The notes below the pieces were generated by a model. That model did not search any database and was not told the DNA's origin. It was given only the letters and a program-made list of their open reading frames with translations. From Conchocele bisecta (Eukaryota; Mollusca; Bivalvia; Lucinida; Thyasiridae), in contig CM055273.1 in NCBI GenBank assembly GCA_029237695.1, positions 57,091,968-57,155,967 of the forward strand: 64,000 nt of DNA, given 5' to 3'. Positions 24,301 through 39,300 of this stretch are shown here, piece after piece (position 1 is the stretch's first letter; each line of letters opens with the position of its first letter). The translations under genes were made by a program, and so were the position numbers.

Positions 24301-27300
24301 GGGGTACCTGGGCCCACGCGGGGTAGCCTCGCTTACTGACCAATCTAGTTACCATAATCATTGTAGCACATTGTTGTTATTGTCACAAATAAAACTGTTT
24401 ATTATATACCTACCCATGAAATTCATAGTTATACGATATATTAAAAGTCATATGTTCTCATCGATGAAATAAACAACTTCCGGTGAAAATACGACTACTT
24501 CCGCTATGTGTATTCATAACGCGCATCGGCAGTAAAACAGCGCAAATAGGCTGCAAATACGCATTCATTACCGTATACAGTCTAAAAAACTGCTAATTTC
24601 CATGGAGCGGTATATATAATAAATAGAATATTCATATTTTTGCAACGGATATGACATATATGTTCATCTCGTGGTGTGAAATGGACATTTCACACCACGA
24701 GATGAACATATATCGATGGTCTAGTAACATAAGGTCGTAACTGCTATGCTAAAGAATAGCACTTATGACCTTATGTTACTAGACCATCAATATGTCATAT
24801 TCGTTGCAAAAATATGAATATCCTCTATTTGTTTGACTGAAGCATCATTATGCTATGACCATAATGATATATACACTCTGAGTCTCACAATGTTTAGATT
24901 GTTCTACTAACATAAGTATGTCATTTGAGGTACATGGGTGCTTTTGTTACCATTGGTAACATGTATACATATTGAAATATTGAGGATACATGTAAGTGCA
25001 TGCTATTATATGTAGGCAGGAGCCATGATGATTTGAAAAAATAAATGTAGTATAAAATGCAATACAAAATAATGAATTTACATTTCTATCAATACATTAT
25101 TATTTCTTGGTTGTCATGGTAACATGGAATAATTTCAAATATTCATTGAAAAAAAATATTTGTGAATTATATGAATTATAATGCCGTGTCTCGAATTTTA
25201 CCTTTTTCGAAATCTACGTTTTCATAAAACATGCTCGTATATAGTCATGAAATTGATAAAAATGGCGGCAATTTTGAAAAGGCCAGCCATCTCGAAACTG
25301 AAAAGATGTTTATGCCCCAGTTATATTGTCTTAACTTATGGCAATCAATTCTTTCCTGCGAGCTTCATGATGTTTGTCTAGAATGCCAATTATATTTCTA
25401 TCACAAAATCACCGGCTTCCCAGTAACGTAATGTCATCTCACATGTTTTAACGTCAAATTGACGGTGTAGTCCATTGAAATGTGCTATTGGGTTGTATCA
25501 TTAAAAACGATATTGTCCGAAAAGTAGTAAAAATATCAAATCGAAATGTTCAACATAGCTTCCTGACGTATTGATGTATACTGCTACACTGTTATTTTCC
25601 AATTTGGGTGTGGGCCGATTTTTGGCCTTATTGCCCCTTGTCCTTTCAGCTAAAAACTTCCTCATGAACCTTTGCAGAAGTTTTTAACTTAAATTTACAT
25701 TCGTTTTTTTTTTTTCAAGACCTTGTTTGTTTTTACCGGATAAGTAAGTAGGTCGGTTGTGACCATCTGGGTGGACACTTAACAACCGTGCCGTGTATAT
25801 GTGTATATAGAGTGAGTAAAAAAATAATTTTTAACTTATATTTTTTTTGTTTATGGATGCTTTTAGGCATATTTAATGTGTTTATGGACCTCGGTCCGTT
25901 ACTTCAACTTGGGGGTGGTGACTGTTTATCCACAAATTCTTTTTCGGGGATAAATAGTCGCCACCTGTTCGTCTGAAGGATGGGCTGTGGCTGAGGGGTA
26001 GACTGCAAGACTTCAATGTGGAGGTTGTGAGTTCAAAACCTACCATAGGTCATGAAGAATACTTTCATAATGCTTCCATCCAACTGATCTGTCGGATGAG
26101 ACCTTAAACTGTGGTCCTGTCCCTCTGTGACCTTAGCTGTTGCTGGGACGTTAAACCCCATTCTTTTCATTTCCGTCTGTTTGAGTTCTGCGTTAACCCA
26201 TAGAATGCGGGAAACAAAAATTGTCGTCTCCTGTTGTTTAATATTGTGTCTTTATTCTCAATAAAAACATGGTTTGACAGCACTTTAGAATCATTTCCAA
26301 CGGAAATGATTCTAAAGTGCTGTCAAACCTTATGTTTGATCAGAAAAATGGAAAATAAAACACAACCAGCAGGCGACAAAATTCTATTCAATAGTGTAAG
26401 GGTTAAAGTTTTTGGGTACCTGCTATCTCTGTAACCGTAAGTCGGTTTGGAATGAATCACCATCATGGCCATACAATTAACAGAGACAAATAATGTCATT
26501 GCACCGTTATTCTGACAACAGTGACTGAACTGACACATTTCAAAGAGCTCTGCGGTCAAATTACTGACAAACCTCTCTCCTGGACATACTGGGGGGTGGA
26601 TGGGTGGGGGTGGGGTGGGCGGTGTCTAGTATAGAGAGATTATACTGCACAATATTCCATGTATTCCAGATTTAAATTTTAATACCGTTATTCCGACGAC
26701 TGAAGGAACTAATGCGCTTGAAGGACTTGTTTATTTGTCGAATTACAGTGCAAGCTCTCTATACCGGACACCCTGTGGACCTCCCAGGGTGTAGGTATAG
26801 AGAGGTTCGCTACACTGTGTAACATGCTATGCCCTGTACATGAATTACAATTTCCGGCGACCGTAAAGGAACTGACACACCTGAAATACTTGTATATCTA
26901 TTTGTTGAATTACAGTGGAACATCTCTATACCGAACACCCTGGCAATCTCCTTGCTACATATTTCCATCAATTCCAGATTACCGTTATTCCAACGACCGT
27001 AAAAGAACTGACGCACCTGAAGGAGCTGTACGTCTACGGCAACAAGATCGTGCAGTTACCGCCCGAGTTCGGTTGTCTCGTCAACCTGGGCACGTTGGCA
27101 CTGAACGAGAACTCGCTGACCACACTGCCCGACACTCTACAGAACCTGGAGAAGTTAAGGCTGTTGGATCTCCGACACAATAGGCTCACTGAGGTATATA
27201 CATATATGTGGCTGTGACTGGAGAAATGGGGCTTTGACTGCAGATATGGGGATTATGAGTTTTGCGACCAGTGTAGATCCAGATCAGCCTGTGCATCCGC

Positions 27301-30300
27301 ACAGTCTGATCAGGGTCTGCACTGTTCACCATTCCATCAATGAAACGCCTGTCATGCTTCTAGCAATGTAGATCGTTATCAGGCTACAGGAGTGTGCTAT
27401 TTGATCAGGAGCTACACTGGCCACAAGTCACATAAGCCACATTTCTCCAGTCACAGCCACATATGTGTAGCTGTCTGATGGTGTGTAGATGTGCATTTTG
27501 ATTTGATTTTTAGTTCAACAGAGATATGGATGTTAGCATGTGTCATGTGTGATATGCTTTTTCACGACAACCATTTTACATCAGCGGCCCACTCGGCCAG
27601 TGAAATTTAGAAAACTGCTAACCCAAACGATATTTTACTGACCTAACACAATGATATTCAGCATTTGTTCCAAATGTGTTAAACATTCTGCTGGTCCACC
27701 TTGCCAGCTGGCTGTTGATTTCTACTGGCCCGAATCAAATTTTACTGGTCTGGGGCATAGGGTTTATCATGACATCTGGATATGGACTCACGGGTGCCAG
27801 AATTTCTCCAGTTCCAGTTGATATGGAATACAGAATGATGAATTTCAGAATTTCCCAAAGCTCCAGATAGTTTGCTTATACATAAATTTGATAAATACAC
27901 AATTAAAACATTCAAAACACCAATTATAATCTGACAGCAACAAGAAAGATTTTCAAGCTTAATTTATGTCCTTCGTAATTCACTATAGGAATACACTGTA
28001 TTTTCTAGAATGTAATGATGCATAAACTAACTTGTAAACAACCATCGCTGCTGGTTTCGTCCCCACGCCGGTGGGCAAGAAGGGATATAGCATACGTACG
28101 TTAGTAACACCTTTCATTTTTCAATAACCTCTTCACCGATATTGATAATATTTGGCCACTATGTGTGTCTAGAAATGGTGTCTTGTTTTGCTTACGACCC
28201 ACGTCCAATCGCCAAAGGTCACTAGGCACTGTTCAACTTGTTTGTACTGTTTGTTTATTATTAACCAGGGCCCGGTTGCTCAAAACCTCTGTTAGCTTAA
28301 CAGACTGTTAAATCTTTAGCAATGCTAAGGATTTAACAGTCTGTTAAGCTAACAGATTTTGATCAACCGGGCCCTGGCTGCCAGCATGGGGATTAGCTTA
28401 TAGATAACGATGCTTTACTTCAGATACCGGAGGTGGTCTATACAATGCGATCTCTCACAACACTGCTAATTAGGTTCAACAGAATAAAGACAGTAGACGA
28501 CGCCATTCGCAATTTAACTGTGAGTATTGTATTAGCAGATTGCTAATTATCTCACTTGTGGGCAAACATATATGGACAAATGGGGCTTCAGCATTCTGCA
28601 ACTAGTATCTTGAACAAATAGTATACTCGTGTAGCCCGATCATGATGTATATTGTTTGTTTGAAGCATGGTGGGTGTTTCATTGATGGAATAGCGAACAG
28701 TGCATATCCAGATCAGACTGTGCGGATGCACAGTCTGATCTGGATCTACACTGGTCGCAAAACCCATACGACCCATTTTTCCAGTCACAGCCACATTTAG
28801 GTTATGATGTGATGAGTTAAGTTATTTTGTTATTACCTGCAACCCTCGCTTCTTTGTTCTTCTGTATGTTCTGTTGAACCTTGTCTTATATTATGTACAG
28901 GCAGATGGACAGACGGACAAGGTGGTGACTATATTTATCCACAAATTCTTTTTCGGGGATAAATAGTCGCTACTCTGTCCGTCTGAAGGATGGGCTGTCA
29001 CTCAGGGGTAGACTTCAGTGCTGAAGGTTGTGAGTTCAAAACCTACCCTAGGGCATGAACAATACGTTCACAGGATTTCCATCCCACTGGACTGTCAGAT
29101 GAGACTGAAGGTTTGAGTTCAAAACCTACCCTAGGACATGGAGAATACTTTCGTAATGCTTCCACCCGGAGACCTTAAACTGTGGTCCTGTCCCTCTATG
29201 ACCGTAGCTGTTGCTGGGACGTTAAACCCCATTCATTTCTGTCTGTCTCCGTCTGTTTGAGTTCTGCGTTAACCCATAGAATGCGGGAAATAAAAAATTT
29301 CGTCTCCTGTTGTTTAATATTGTGTCTTTATTCTCAATAAAAACATGGTTTGACAGCACTTTAGAACCATTTCCATTTTCCAAAAGAGAAATGATTCTAA
29401 AGTGCTGTCAAACCTTATCTTTGATCAGGAAAATGGAAAATAAAACACAACCAGCAGGTGACAAAATTCTATTCAGCATGCGGTTTGGATTGAATCACCA
29501 TCATGACCATACGCTGGTTGGAGATCATCCATACTTTCATTCTAATAAAAGTGGATAATGTATTATCTCCCCCTTTTGTGGCAAGAACTTTGTTTTGTAA
29601 CTCAAACCATTAAACCTTAATAGGTGGATTCTTGATAATTGGTATGTAGCTTCCTTATGGTTTGTAGATACAGTTAATAATTCCAGCACAAAAATATTTA
29701 CACAATTCCCTAACATTTGATTGGTCCGTAGCAAGTCTCTGTCCAGAATTTATATCCCAGTAAACTCCATGCCGAACTACTTTCCGTAACCGTCAGGTGC
29801 AGTTAAAATAATTCTTAAGAAAACGGAAAATAAACATATTTTCTTGATGAATTTATTTCAAATGCTGGAATTATAAGGAATGAATGGCCTTTTTGTGGAA
29901 TTTATCGGGGATATAAACTTGGAAAAGTCACGGGAATACTAGACGAGGCCTTAAAAAAATTACAATTTTCGAGAGAAAAAAATAAAAAAATAAAAATCTT
30001 TTTTTTTTTCGAAAATTGTAATTTTTTATGGCTTCGTCCAGTATTCCCGCGACTTTTCCAAGTTTATACCCCGATAAATTCCACAAAAAGGCCATTCATT
30101 CCTATAATATTTATCAATGACCAGACCCCTTGGGTCGCGGATTATCACCCCTTTTGAACTTAAATTTTGGTATGTAGCTTCCTTATTGTGTGTTGCTTTC
30201 GACCTGATCCAAACTGGGACTAACAAATATTAAACTGGACAGGGTTGTAACTAAAATTGACATAACTTTTAGTCCAACCCATTTGTAAGCAGGGATCATT

Positions 30301-33300
30301 TTACAGGGTGAAATGGGCGAAATTCTCTCCCTAAATTATCTGACTTCTCCCTATTTTGAGTTGAGGGAGAAACTTTTCACTACCCGGTATATAAAACAGA
30401 AATTTTGTGGGGAAAATGGTATATTTTCTATAAAAATTAGCGAAAACTTCTCCTTATTTTGAAGGGCTTGAACCCTGGTATGTAATTTAGTTCATTGTAT
30501 TGCATTTGGAATATTAGCCATGCTAATAAAATATTATTAAACTAAAACTTAAACCTAATAGGTGGAGGCTTTATACCTGGTATGTAACTTCCTCATGGTG
30601 TATGAACTTAGAATTTTGCTCTGTAGACGTTGAACATTTTCCATCAAAGCGGTAGGTGGGGCATCTTTTGTCCGTGAACAGAGCTCCAGTTAAACTGCGT
30701 ATTTGCTTAAATACCCAATTAAAATTGCCGAAAACCCAATTAAAATCCGAAGTAGCGAGTATCAAAAAGGAATTAAAAATTTGTGGTACCTTTATCATGC
30801 TGCAGAAAACAATATACAGGCCACAAATAATTATAGCATATTTTTCTTATTTTCCATGAAAACACATCTTGGAGACAATTGTAATGAAATGCCAAGACAT
30901 GTTTTCATTTCAAAGCAAACTATTCAATAAGTGCTGTCTGTTGATGTGTAAACAGTAGTGTGATTTTATTTTACCCAAATAAAATTTTGAAATACCCAAT
31001 TGCTTCAGAAAATGATGGAGTGACAATACTCAATTACAAATTCCTTATCTGGAGCCCTGTGTGAACACATTTTTATAATTTCATGACCTTCCGACTCAGT
31101 CTGTGCAAGGTCCAATTTGTTTGCTTGTTGTGTTTGGGAAAGTCTTCCAGTAGCCTGTTTCACCAAAATTGCAAAGTATACTTATCTAGCTATTAAGTAT
31201 ACTTTGAGGGAGAGATCATATATTTTCCCTGAAGTGCATTATTTCATATAGAACTAACGACTTCATATATTTGATGATTAAAGTATGCAGAATTATTATA
31301 CTGAATTAATTACATTATCACAGCCAAAATGGCAGTGATAATGTAATAAATTCAGTATAATAAAAATTAATAAATTTATCCTTAACCCTTTCAACCCTAA
31401 GGAACTGGAATGGACTGTGATATGCTAATGTTCCGACCAATCCAATGGTCACAAAATGATTTTCAGACTAGTCCATTTATGAAAAGGGGGTGTTTTTGTT
31501 CTAAGAAATATTAAAAGTACTTGCAAAAAGTGCAGATCCTGATGAGACGGCTCGTTACGATCTGGATCTGCACTGTTTGCATAAACCGCTATAGCGGGCT
31601 TTCGGGTTCAAAGGGTTAAATTGAGAATTTCTCTCTCAAAGTGTACTTTATATAACAAGGTAAGTATACTTTGCAATTTTGGTGAAATAGGCTACTGATG
31701 TGTGTGACTTTGTTTTGGCCACCTGAGTGTACAAGTACAAGCTGATCAGATGCTACCCTGGCAAACGCCAGTCAAACTAAGCCCCTTAATGTTATAGAGA
31801 AACAAATATGTGTCCATATCATGACAACAAATGTCACATTTGCACCCAATACACTAGTAACCGTGGGTGGCAGGTGGGAGCATGCGATGGGTAATTAACG
31901 ATCAGGATTCATCCTCACCGGAATCCTGGCCGCAGACCTGTAGCCTATTTCACCAACATTGCAAAATATACTTTTCTAGCAAAGTATACATTGAGGGAGT
32001 AATCATTTAATTTTCTTGAAATGCATTATTTCATATAGAACTAACAAATGCATATATTTTATGATTAAAAGTATGCAGAATTATTATACTGAATTGATTA
32101 CATTATCACAGCCAAATTGGCTGTGATAATGTAATAAATTCAGTATAATAACAATTCATAAATTTATCCTAAAATTGAAAATTGAAAATTTCTCCCTCAA
32201 AGTATACTTTGCTAGAAAAGTATACTTTGCAATGTTGATGAAATGGGCTACTGGTTTGGCCCTCACGTACGTCGTTGGCATTCGTGTATGTGACAGTTGA
32301 ATCTGGATATACCCCTTATGTGACTATTACGATTATTCGTAATCCTATTTTAGGGGAAGGGGCCAAGTGACTTTGGTGTGGTATATGGACCTGGCACCAG
32401 TAGCCTATTTCACGAACCTCCGTTAGTCGACTAAACTGTTAGCAGACTAAACTAAGTTTAGTCGACTAACCATAGTCTGCTAAACTTTTTGACATGTTTG
32501 CATTTCACGAACGATTTTGTAAGCCACGTTCAAAACAACCGTGGGCGCCGCCATCTTGGAATTCCGTCGTCTGCTATTTTGCTTAGTAGACTAACCAAAA
32601 GTTTAGCCGACTAACGAGGAGGCTAAGCAAAGTAGACTTTGCTTAGTCGACTAACGTATTCGTGAAATGCGTTTTTTCCCGTTAGTCGACTAACGGCCTG
32701 AAGTTTAGCAGACTAACCGAGTTTAGTCGACTAACGGAGGTTCGTGAAATAGGCTACAGGTCAGGTTATTCTAATTTCAGGGCTGAATATATTTTTTTTT
32801 CCATGTAAATTTTCGGTTCTAATTTTGGGATTTTCTCCCCAATGCAGCAGGTTATATACAGGATCGAACACATTGGCCCAGCCTTAGATCATATGACCTT
32901 AGCTGTTGATAGTCTGTTAAACACCAATAAATCAATCAATTAACAGTAACCAAATGATAAATTGGCCCCTGGCTGAGAAAAGGACCTTACAAGGTGATTA
33001 GCGTAGCTCTAGATCAGTCACTGATTTCATCAAAATTGCAAAGTATACTTATCTAGCAAAGTATACTTTGAGGGAGTAATTATTTATTTTTCCCGAAATG
33101 CATTATTTCACCTAGAACTGACGACTGCATATATTTGATTTAACGTATGCAGAATCCTTATACTGAATTTATTACATTATCACAGCCAAAATGGCTGTGA
33201 TAATGTAATAAATTCAGTATAATAAAAATTAATAAAACATGGTTTGACAGCACTTCAGAATCATTTCCAATGGAAATAATTCTGAAGTGCTGTTAAAGCA

Positions 33301-36300
33301 TGTTGTAAATTATTCTAAAGTGCTGACAAAGCATGTTTTTGATGATAAAAATGGAAAATAGAAAATAAACAACAGACAACAAAAAGAATAAGATAGCGGT
33401 CTAAGGGTTAAATTGAAAATTTCTCCCTCAAAGTATACTTTGCTAGATAAGTATACTTTGCAATGTTGGTGAAATAGGCTACAGAGCCTATGCCAGTTGC
33501 CATTCCATCAAACATTGTTTACGTCCCAGAATAACAGCTTCAATTAATCGCTGTTTGATGAAAAAACCTGATACTCCGGATCTACCCTTAGACTGCTGTC
33601 TTAATTTTTTGTTGTCTGCAGTTTATTTTCTATTTTGCATGTTTATCATCAAAAACATGCTTTGACAGCACTTTAGAATAATTTACAACATGCTTTGAAG
33701 CACTTCAGAATCATTTCCAATATCATCAAAAACATGCTTTGACAGAATAATTTACAACATGCTTTGACAGCACTTCAGAATCATTTCCATTAGTCCTTTC
33801 AAAGCATGTTTTCATTGAGAAATAAGGCAAGATATAAAAGCAACAGCAGACGACAATTGTTGTGAGTAGCGGTCTAAGGGTTAACACTGGCGGCAAATGT
33901 CCTCAGGTCCATTCTCTCAGCTGTTGACCATTTTTAGTCGGCCTATGTTGACTGATTGGTGTTTTATGTCTGTTCAATAGCAAGGCTATATACAGGGGGG
34001 AATGTACCTGTATGGGGGGGCTGTACATTCACCTCTGATATAATAGTAACTTTCAGCACTGAACTACATTGTCATTCCCTCGCCGATAGGCAAGAGGGGA
34101 TTTAGCGTTAGTCCATGTACGTACATGCATACGTTAGTAACACCTTCATTTTTCAATCACTCATGAACCGCTTCACTGATTTTAATAATATTTGGCCACA
34201 ATGTGTGTTTACGGACTGCTTTGGTCTGCATACGACCCACGTCCGAGGTCACGGTCACCGAGTTCCGTACTTATGTTCACGTTGTTTGTAAGGCAAAATG
34301 TTTAAAGTTCTTTATCAAGGCTGCCAGCGAGGGGATTACCTTAGTGATAAATGATTCCCTTGTTCTGATATTGTGTCGGGCACCCTGGCAACAACGGATA
34401 CCTTGGTCACAGGAATGAATGCCAAAATGATTTACTATTAACCCTTACAGTGCTGAATTTTTCTTATCAAAAACATGTTTTGACAACACTTTAGAATCAT
34501 TTCCAATGGAAATGATTCTAAAGTGCTGTCAAATCATGTTTTTATTGAGATATCAGATAAGATATAAAACAACAGGAGACGATTATTTACGTTTCCCGCA
34601 TTCTCAGAGTTAAGATATATGCAAATCTTTTGGTAGGCTAAGATGGCTTTTTGATATCCCATACACTGTCTAGGGGAATTATTTAAGCTGACCTCAAGAT
34701 GAAATATGTTAATTTGTCTGTCTTTTCCATTTTCAGAATTTAACAATGTTTACATTACGGGAGAATAAAATACGAGAGTTACCAAAGGGTATTGGGAATC
34801 TAGTCAACTTGAGCACGTTCGATATCTCGCATAATCACTTGGAGCATTTACCAGAAGGTAAGACGAGTCAATTTTCTTTCTCCACAATGGAAGGGCTGTT
34901 GCTCAGGGGTAGAATACTGCAGAGCTCCAGCTAAGGTGCGTAATTTGACCAACGTGGGGTGAAATTTTGTTATTTCTTCATCAAAAATGGCAAGCTGGGA
35001 GTCCTTTAGAATCGTCTCATTGAGACGATTCTAAAGCACTCCCAACTTGCCATTTTTGATGGAGAAATAAGAAATTTACGCCCAAATTACGCAGCTTAAC
35101 TGAAGCTCTGATGCAGGACTTCAATACTGATAGTTGTGAGTTCTAAACCTGTCCTAGCGCATGAGAAATACTTTAATAGTAATAGTATTTCCATCCCACA
35201 AGTCTGTCGGATGAGACTTTAAACTGTGGACCTGTCCCTATATGACCATACCTGTTGCTGGGACGTTAAAACCCATTCATTTAATTTATTTCTCCACAAA
35301 TGGTCATAAATGTGTCGATGAACCATTAAGCACCATTTTTGTTACTCCTGCTTTAGCAGAGGCGCGAATATAGTCGGCCCTTTTTTTTCGTCCGTGTCAT
35401 GGTTGTCCGCGTAGTCTGTTTTTTTTTTAAAGCAAATGTTAACCCCTTGCCAGACTTTGATAATATTTCACATCAATGTTTGTCTACAGATGATGCTTCA
35501 TAATCACACCCCCACATCCAAATTCTGAAGGTCAAGGTCATTTATTTACTTTTAATGTTCACCAGTTTTGTAACAGAAATGCATTAAAGTTATTGTTTTT
35601 TCACAATATCTCTTTAACCCCTTGCCAGACATTGATAATATTTCACATCAATGTTTCTCTACGGATGATGCTTCATTACGCACACCACCACATCCAAATT
35701 CTCAAGGTCAAGGTCATTTATTTACTTGTAATGTTCACAGTCAAATGCCTCGGCAGGTGCGATACCGCTTCCGTGGTGGAATTCTTGTATTCCATTCTTT
35801 CTCCACAGATGTATTTGTTGTTATTACGCACTGGATCTATCTGAAATATGAACTACGATTATTGAAGTCTATGTAAATATATTTTATTGGCAAAATCTGA
35901 TTAGTTTGTTTATTTCTCTATAAAAGCAATTTCATTTATTGTTACCACTTATTTGAACTGTCTCGTCGACAATATTATCAAGGCTGACAGTGAGGGGATT
36001 AGCTTTTTGATAGCGATGTCGTTGTTTGTGTTGCAGAAATAGGACACTGTGTCATGCTGAGTTCGCTGGACCTCCAACACAATGAGTTGCTGGATATTCC
36101 CGACTCCATCGGCAATCTCATGTCGCTCACGCGGCTTGGTCTACGGTGAGTACCGTAGATATATATCACTTGTACATGCATCTTACTATGGCTGGAGAAA
36201 TGGGGCTTATAGGGTCTGTGACCAGTGTAGCTCAAGATCAGATATGACACTCGAGTAGCTGATAACGATCTATATTGCTTGTTAGAAGCATGACGGTTGT

Positions 36301-39300
36301 TTCATTGATGGAATGGCAAACTGCGCAGATCCTGATCAGCCTGTGCGGATGCACAGGCTGGTCAGGATCTACGTTGTTCAGGGAACTCCATTTCTCCTGT
36401 CACGTATTAGTGATACATTGAAAAAATGGTCATTGTGACTTCTGGATTTAACAGTTAAAATATCTTTCTGCGACTGTGCCATATGGTATAGATTATTATA
36501 CGTAGTCAATAACTTGTCATTTTCTCAACTGAAAAAAAAACAGCCCGTCAGATACTGCGTTAAAAGTTTTAAATACCTTGTATCTCCACAATCTTTAGTA
36601 CAATTTACTTCCAACTCTTTCTTTATCATCATCTATAGTTTCATTCTATTGGCCCACCCATGCAGCCCACATGACCAAGGTCAAGGTCAAATGACTTTGA
36701 AAGTTGTGTTACAGTTTTTACAAAATATACGATAGTTTTCACTACATTATATCTACACAACCCCTACTCCTATTTACTTCAAATACTTCTTTATCAGCAT
36801 CCATATTTTCATTCTTTCGCCCATCCATGCGGCCTGTATGCAGAAATTCAAGGTCAAATGACTTGAGTTTTGCATTAAAGTACTTTGTATTTTCAAAACC
36901 CTTACTCCGATTTACTTCAAATACTTTTTTATTATCATTCATATTTTCATTCTATGGACCACCCACGTGACCCACATGCTCAAGGTTAAATGACTTCGAA
37001 ATTTGCGTTTAATGTTTTGCACATACATGTCAGGCATGAGAACCTTCAGCTGATCAGCTGATTTCAGTGGATTGTGTCATAATTTGCGTTTTCAAAATGA
37101 TTCAGAATCAATCTGGTCTGCTCAAATTTGATACTTTTACAAGTGGGGTGAGGGGGTTTCAGTGGATTTTCAGATGTTTTCAGCGACAGCCCTACTCATG
37201 TCTGACATGTAGCTTATATCTCCACATTCCTTGTTCAGAGTTACCTCAAGCTTCAAATAAATGCAATCTGAGACCATCAAATGCCTCGGTTGGCTAGCAG
37301 GCCACGGCCATCTGGTTAATCATACTTACCCACAACACATCTTGGTATTTCATTAGAATTGTCTCCTTGGAGACAATTCTAATGAAATACCAAAATGTGT
37401 TTTACGATTCCAATCTATTGACAGATATGATAATTATGGACATACATGTACTTTACAAAATTTCCTTTTCTTGATTAAGATGAAAATATCAAGTTTTGGT
37501 TGAGAACATATGTACAATTTGAATGTTGGTGCTGGATTGGGAGGGTTGAACATGTGAATTAAACCTGCACAGAATACACATCAATATGGTAATAATAATT
37601 ACCAGACAAGCTGATTACTGTCTGTTTCACGAAACCTGCCCAAATTTTACGGCCATATAAACAATGCAAAATTGGACCAAATTTCACAAAATAAATAGAA
37701 GGCTCATTCTTAAATTTTGATAAAAGTTAACATTATCGAAAATAACGTTGTGTTTGCATTGTGATATGGCTGTAAAATTTGGACAGGTTTCGTGAAACAG
37801 ACTAGGTAGCGTTTTATTAAGTTTTCCCCTTACTTTCCAGGTATAACCGGTTGACGTGTGTTCCAGCATCCTTGGCAAATTGCACGAATATGGACGAGTT
37901 CAATGTCGAAGGCAATAGTATAGCTCAACTTCCGGTAAATATGTGATATTTAGTAATCTGGGAAATGTAATTTGTTGTCTACGGTTGTTTTATGTTTTAT
38001 CTTCATTCTCAATAAAAACATGGTTTGACAGCACTTAAGATATCATTCCCGATGAAATTGATGTGTTGAATTGGTTAAAATGTCACAATTGTGTACTTAC
38101 ATGCAGATAAACATCAGTCATTGTCCGTTTCACTCCCGATTGTCCAGCATTGTCAAGGTGTATGATCACATGGTTACAACAACAACAACAAATACTGAAA
38201 CTTCCAGAAGCCATCCGATTCAATGTACGTATTTTTATTTTGTCGTAATTATGTAACAGATTTTTATGAAATATGGCGCATCAAATACGTCTTTGTACTT
38301 TGGCCCAAACTTCTGTCGTTTTTGCGAAGATTCGATTTCCGTGTCTACCGACACGAAAATCAATTCTTCGCAAAAACGACATAAGTCTGTGCCGAACTTC
38401 CGGGACCACCAAATGCAGCTCATGAAGATGTGTTTGCTGCGCCATATTTCATCAAAATCTGTTGCATATTAAGGAAAATATCAAATAATACTTACTTTGG
38501 ATTGGGCGCGCTTTCAACACTTTCAGTCATTGTTGTTGTTGTAACCACGTGATCATGCACCTTGATTGTCTATTCCATCCAAATTTTAGACTATTTAATT
38601 AATCATAATAGGAAGTTGTGTTCAATGTAATTAATATTCATGATTGAATTACGGGTTTAACATTCAGTTCGCCCACCACATTTGGAAATTTAAAAATATT
38701 TCCCTTTCTGTTTTTCTTATTTTTAACGGACGTATAGGTTGTGACCACTCATTTTAACCGTCTCGGTGAGATGGTTCAAACGGTGGTCACGGCATATATG
38801 TTATGTTGAGAAATAAAGAGTTTTTTTAGAATTTTCTAACAGTAAATTTATCTATCCTCAGAATATTATGGCTTAAAATAGCAATCCATCCCAAACAATT
38901 GACCTATATGTTTTTTGATTGCAGGAAGGGTTATTATCGAGCTTGACGAACCTGAACAGTATAATAATCCCGCGGAACAACTTCCAGTCTTACCCATCTG
39001 GCGGACCCTCACAGTTCTGCTCCGTCGAGGTTAGTAGGCCAACAGTGTACACCCTGATCATGATTATAGACCCGGGCCTGGTTGCTCAAAGCCTCTGTTA
39101 GCTTAACAGACTGTTAAATCCTTAACACTGTTGAGGATTTAACAGTCTGTTAAGCTAACAGAGATTTTGAGCAACTGGACCCAGTGTGATAAATAGGAAA
39201 CTGAATGATTTCGAGTATTTGCACAACCGATACATTCAGAAAGTTATTTAGACCTTAGTCTTATAAATAGGTTACCAAACTTGGAAAATCACGAGTATTA

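Larger units (their letters stand above)
19598..26977 (+). other. SHOC2 intron 3 (7.4 kb)
   Basis: The donor is GTAATG and the acceptor ATTCCAG. Repeats are listed separately. 19720-20040 holds a two-unit repeat based on AAATGTTGAATATSTCCT and 'CATCAATAGCTT', related to 56880-56985. 20090-21950 has no gene. A 'CAGGGCTCAACACTAAGGC' near 20925 looks like one end of a hAT-type element without a partner in view. Confidence 0.7.
31856..32945 (+). mobile_element. family J repeat broken by two separate CWG-target insertions
   Basis: Removing 31941-32250 and 32401-32756, with one copy of each 3-bp duplication, restores a standard J element: GGGTAATTAACGATCAGG, GACCTGGTTTGGCCCTCAC, GACCTGGCACCAGGTCAGGTT and CTTAGCTGTTGATAGTCTGTTAAACACC. 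Both insertion points are exactly defined. Confidence 0.88.

Noticed and set aside
26824..27217. longer exon 4 beginning upstream through copy b
   Set aside because: Reading through would insert transposon sequence. The ATTCCAG acceptor at 26977 gives the exact phase and the conserved protein.
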